Below, piece by piece: positions 62,310 to 64,000 of a stretch of 64,000 bases of DNA. The stretch is taken from the NCBI RefSeq assembly GCF_003589595.1, contig NW_020653945.1:1506862-1570861 (forward strand). Direction: 5' to 3'. Source of the stretch: Hyposmocoma kahamanoa (Eukaryota; Arthropoda; Insecta; Lepidoptera; Cosmopterigidae). Position 1 is the first letter of the stretch, and the number at the start of each line of letters is the position of its first letter. A program made the translations under genes and the position numbers. The notes below the pieces were generated by a model. That model saw only the letters and a list, made by a program, of their open reading frames with translations. It did not search any database and had not been told where the DNA came from.

Positions 62310-63460
62310 AGTAGTTCTGGGAAAATACTGCTGAAAAATTAAAGGCGCACAATTTAAGCATTCAATCTTCCATCGTGCCGCTCTTTCTCGGTACCAAACT
62401 CTGGCGTTGTATACGTTATTATACTAATTTGCAAGTAGTAAACACAAATTACTCATCATCATGCCTTATCACATATCATTTGATGCTTTACTCACTCGTC
62501 GCGCAGGCAAAAACAACCGTCTTTAAAAGTGAAACGTCAATATCCCTTTGACTGATGATGCTACAGGCGTCAATCTCTCTAAAGAGCCTCTACTGCTACT
62601 AAAGATACATAGTGCATTTATACTTAGTACCTTGTTTATGTAAAGATTTCTGATTTAGTTGTGTAAATATTTGTCTCAATTTTTGTTTTGTTTTGGACCC
62701 TATATTTTTTTTATAATTTAGCTTTATTTCTTTTTTCTATTGTTATGTCATTTAGTAGTAGTCAAATTTTTCTTTAATTTTCTTATTAACACAAAAAATA
62801 ATCTAATCGGTAAATCAAAACACACGGTGACCGAGATGAAAGAAACGTGGAGAGTTCAAAGTTTAATACAATCTTCAAAGATTTATATATAGAATTATAG
62901 TAAAAACTCCATTCGAATATTATTAATTGCAAAAACGTTAACAAGACATCGAACAGCTGATAAGTAGCATTCAACAAAATGAACAAGTGTTAATTCATTG
63001 CAGAAATAATTGTTACGTCGCAAAAACTTAAATTGTATAGACCGTAATCAAAATCATAATTAGTTATGACTATTGTCATAAGAAAATTAAATCATTTCAA
63101 CAATAATAGCTTAATGACATTATAGGCGTTACAATTAATTTAATTGATTTAAAATATTAATCACAAAACCACAATGGGGTACTCTATTCGAATACTTTAG
63201 AACAGATTCTAGAAACAGTTGTTGCGGCAAACTTTATAAACTATGACGTAATGACTAAAGTTTTTGCCTGGTAGATTTATTCAGTACTGCTTGCCCCATT
63301 CACAATAACTATCACCAATAAAAGTATAACGAAGACATACCGGGTCAATAGACACTTGACCATGCATTATTAGTTTGATTTAGTACAGCAAAAGCTTGTA
63401 AGCATTTCTAACATGCAATTATGGGATAAAGACCCGCAATGAGTCGCTAGTTTTTTGTTA
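62310..63460. other. unassigned stretch
   Basis: AT-rich; no gene or known repeat recognised. Confidence 0.4.
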
Positions 63461-63467
63461 ATTTTAT

Positions 63468-63930
63468 CTAGGGACGTGAGGAACAAGTCGTGTACCTGAT
63501 GTTAGGCACTCAGAGCTTTAAATCGCAAAGGTGTGAGGGACACTGGCACTACGCCTGTCACCTTGAGACATAAGTTGACAAGTCCCAAGTGCTTGTAATT
63601 TCACCAGCGTCCTTTGCGCGTTTACGCAATGCACAATTCGAGATTATACACATCTAGAAAACTAGGACCCTCTTCGGATGTCCCTTGTATACTTAGCCAG
63701 ATACTAATCCGAAAAAATACGAATATCGCTTTTAGACCTACAGATAAAATGATCCCTGTGACAATTCGGACCGTCATATCTCGAATTCGGAACAGAAACG
63801 CGTTCGACGTAGTGCGCAGATGATCTTACCCTTCAAAACCCGAACCAGTAATGCTTACATTATTGCTCGGCGACAGAAATAGTAAGGTTGCAGTACTGCC
63901 CTAAACAAACTCCTTCACAAGAAGTTCTAC
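63468..63930 (-). repeat. family B repeat, copy 18, with 220-bp insertion
   Basis: ggcactcagagctttaaatc, gacataagttgacaagtccc and cttgtaatttcaccagc are separated from cttacccttcaaaacccgaa, gcgacagaaatagtaagg and caagaagttctactgctagt by an unrelated 63609-63829 segment. Confidence 0.85.
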
Positions 63931-64000
63931 TGCTAGTAAATTAAATTTATAAATAGATCGTAATTCACGATAAAACCGATATGAGTAACGAATTTTCTAA

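Noticed and set aside
48388..64000. a second innexin gene (inx2 or inx7), which neighbours ogre in Drosophila
   Set aside because: I searched for YYQW, loop cysteine and WEGG-type blocks on both strands and saw none beyond the inx1 exons.

Overview
This is eukaryotic, intron-rich, AT-rich insect DNA, most likely from a moth or butterfly. The insect assignment rests on a complete innexin-1 (ogre-type) gap-junction gene. The lepidopteran suggestion rests on repeat families I recognise as typical of that order: SINEs, non-LTR retrotransposon ends and 'aaccgacttcaaaaa'-type repeats. No bacterial genes, operons or CRISPR arrays are present.

The one supported host gene lies on the minus strand and fills three quarters of the window. 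Seven coding exons (48139-48387, 30487-30594, 22230-22385, 6516-6673, 5326-5520, 4187-4348, 1540-1597) join with GT/AG borders and consistent phases into a 361-residue protein, close to the length I recall for Drosophila Ogre (about 362). All innexin hallmarks are present: four membrane segments, two cysteines in each extracellular loop, and the YYQWV motif. The six introns measure 17.5, 8.1, 15.6, 1.0, 1.0 and 2.6 kb. Upstream non-coding exons and the promoter must lie above 48388, inside or beyond the window, but I could not identify them.

The rest is introns and 5' flank packed with mobile elements and relics. Family A is a tRNA-derived SINE with 11 copies. Family B is a SINE-like or LINE-3'-end repeat with an A-rich tail and 18 copies. 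There is a 145-170 bp fold-back MITE family (4 copies), a repeat F (4 copies), a repeat G (2 copies), a hAT-like element, a 1.6 kb TIR element with subterminal repeats, and many decayed non-LTR reverse-transcriptase (RT) fragments.

The most informative observations are nested insertions that give a relative order of transposition (SINE A in B, MITEs in B, B in an RT relic, RT in RT with an 8-bp target duplication, RT inside a TIR element). Others are a perfect 30-bp-stem hairpin at 42377-42440, a pair of long inverted repeats around 49.74-51.64 kb, a tandem 330-bp unit at 55.24-56.01 kb, and a possible alternative Inx1 C-terminus made by reading through the intron-6 donor. I found no sign of a new multi-gene system.
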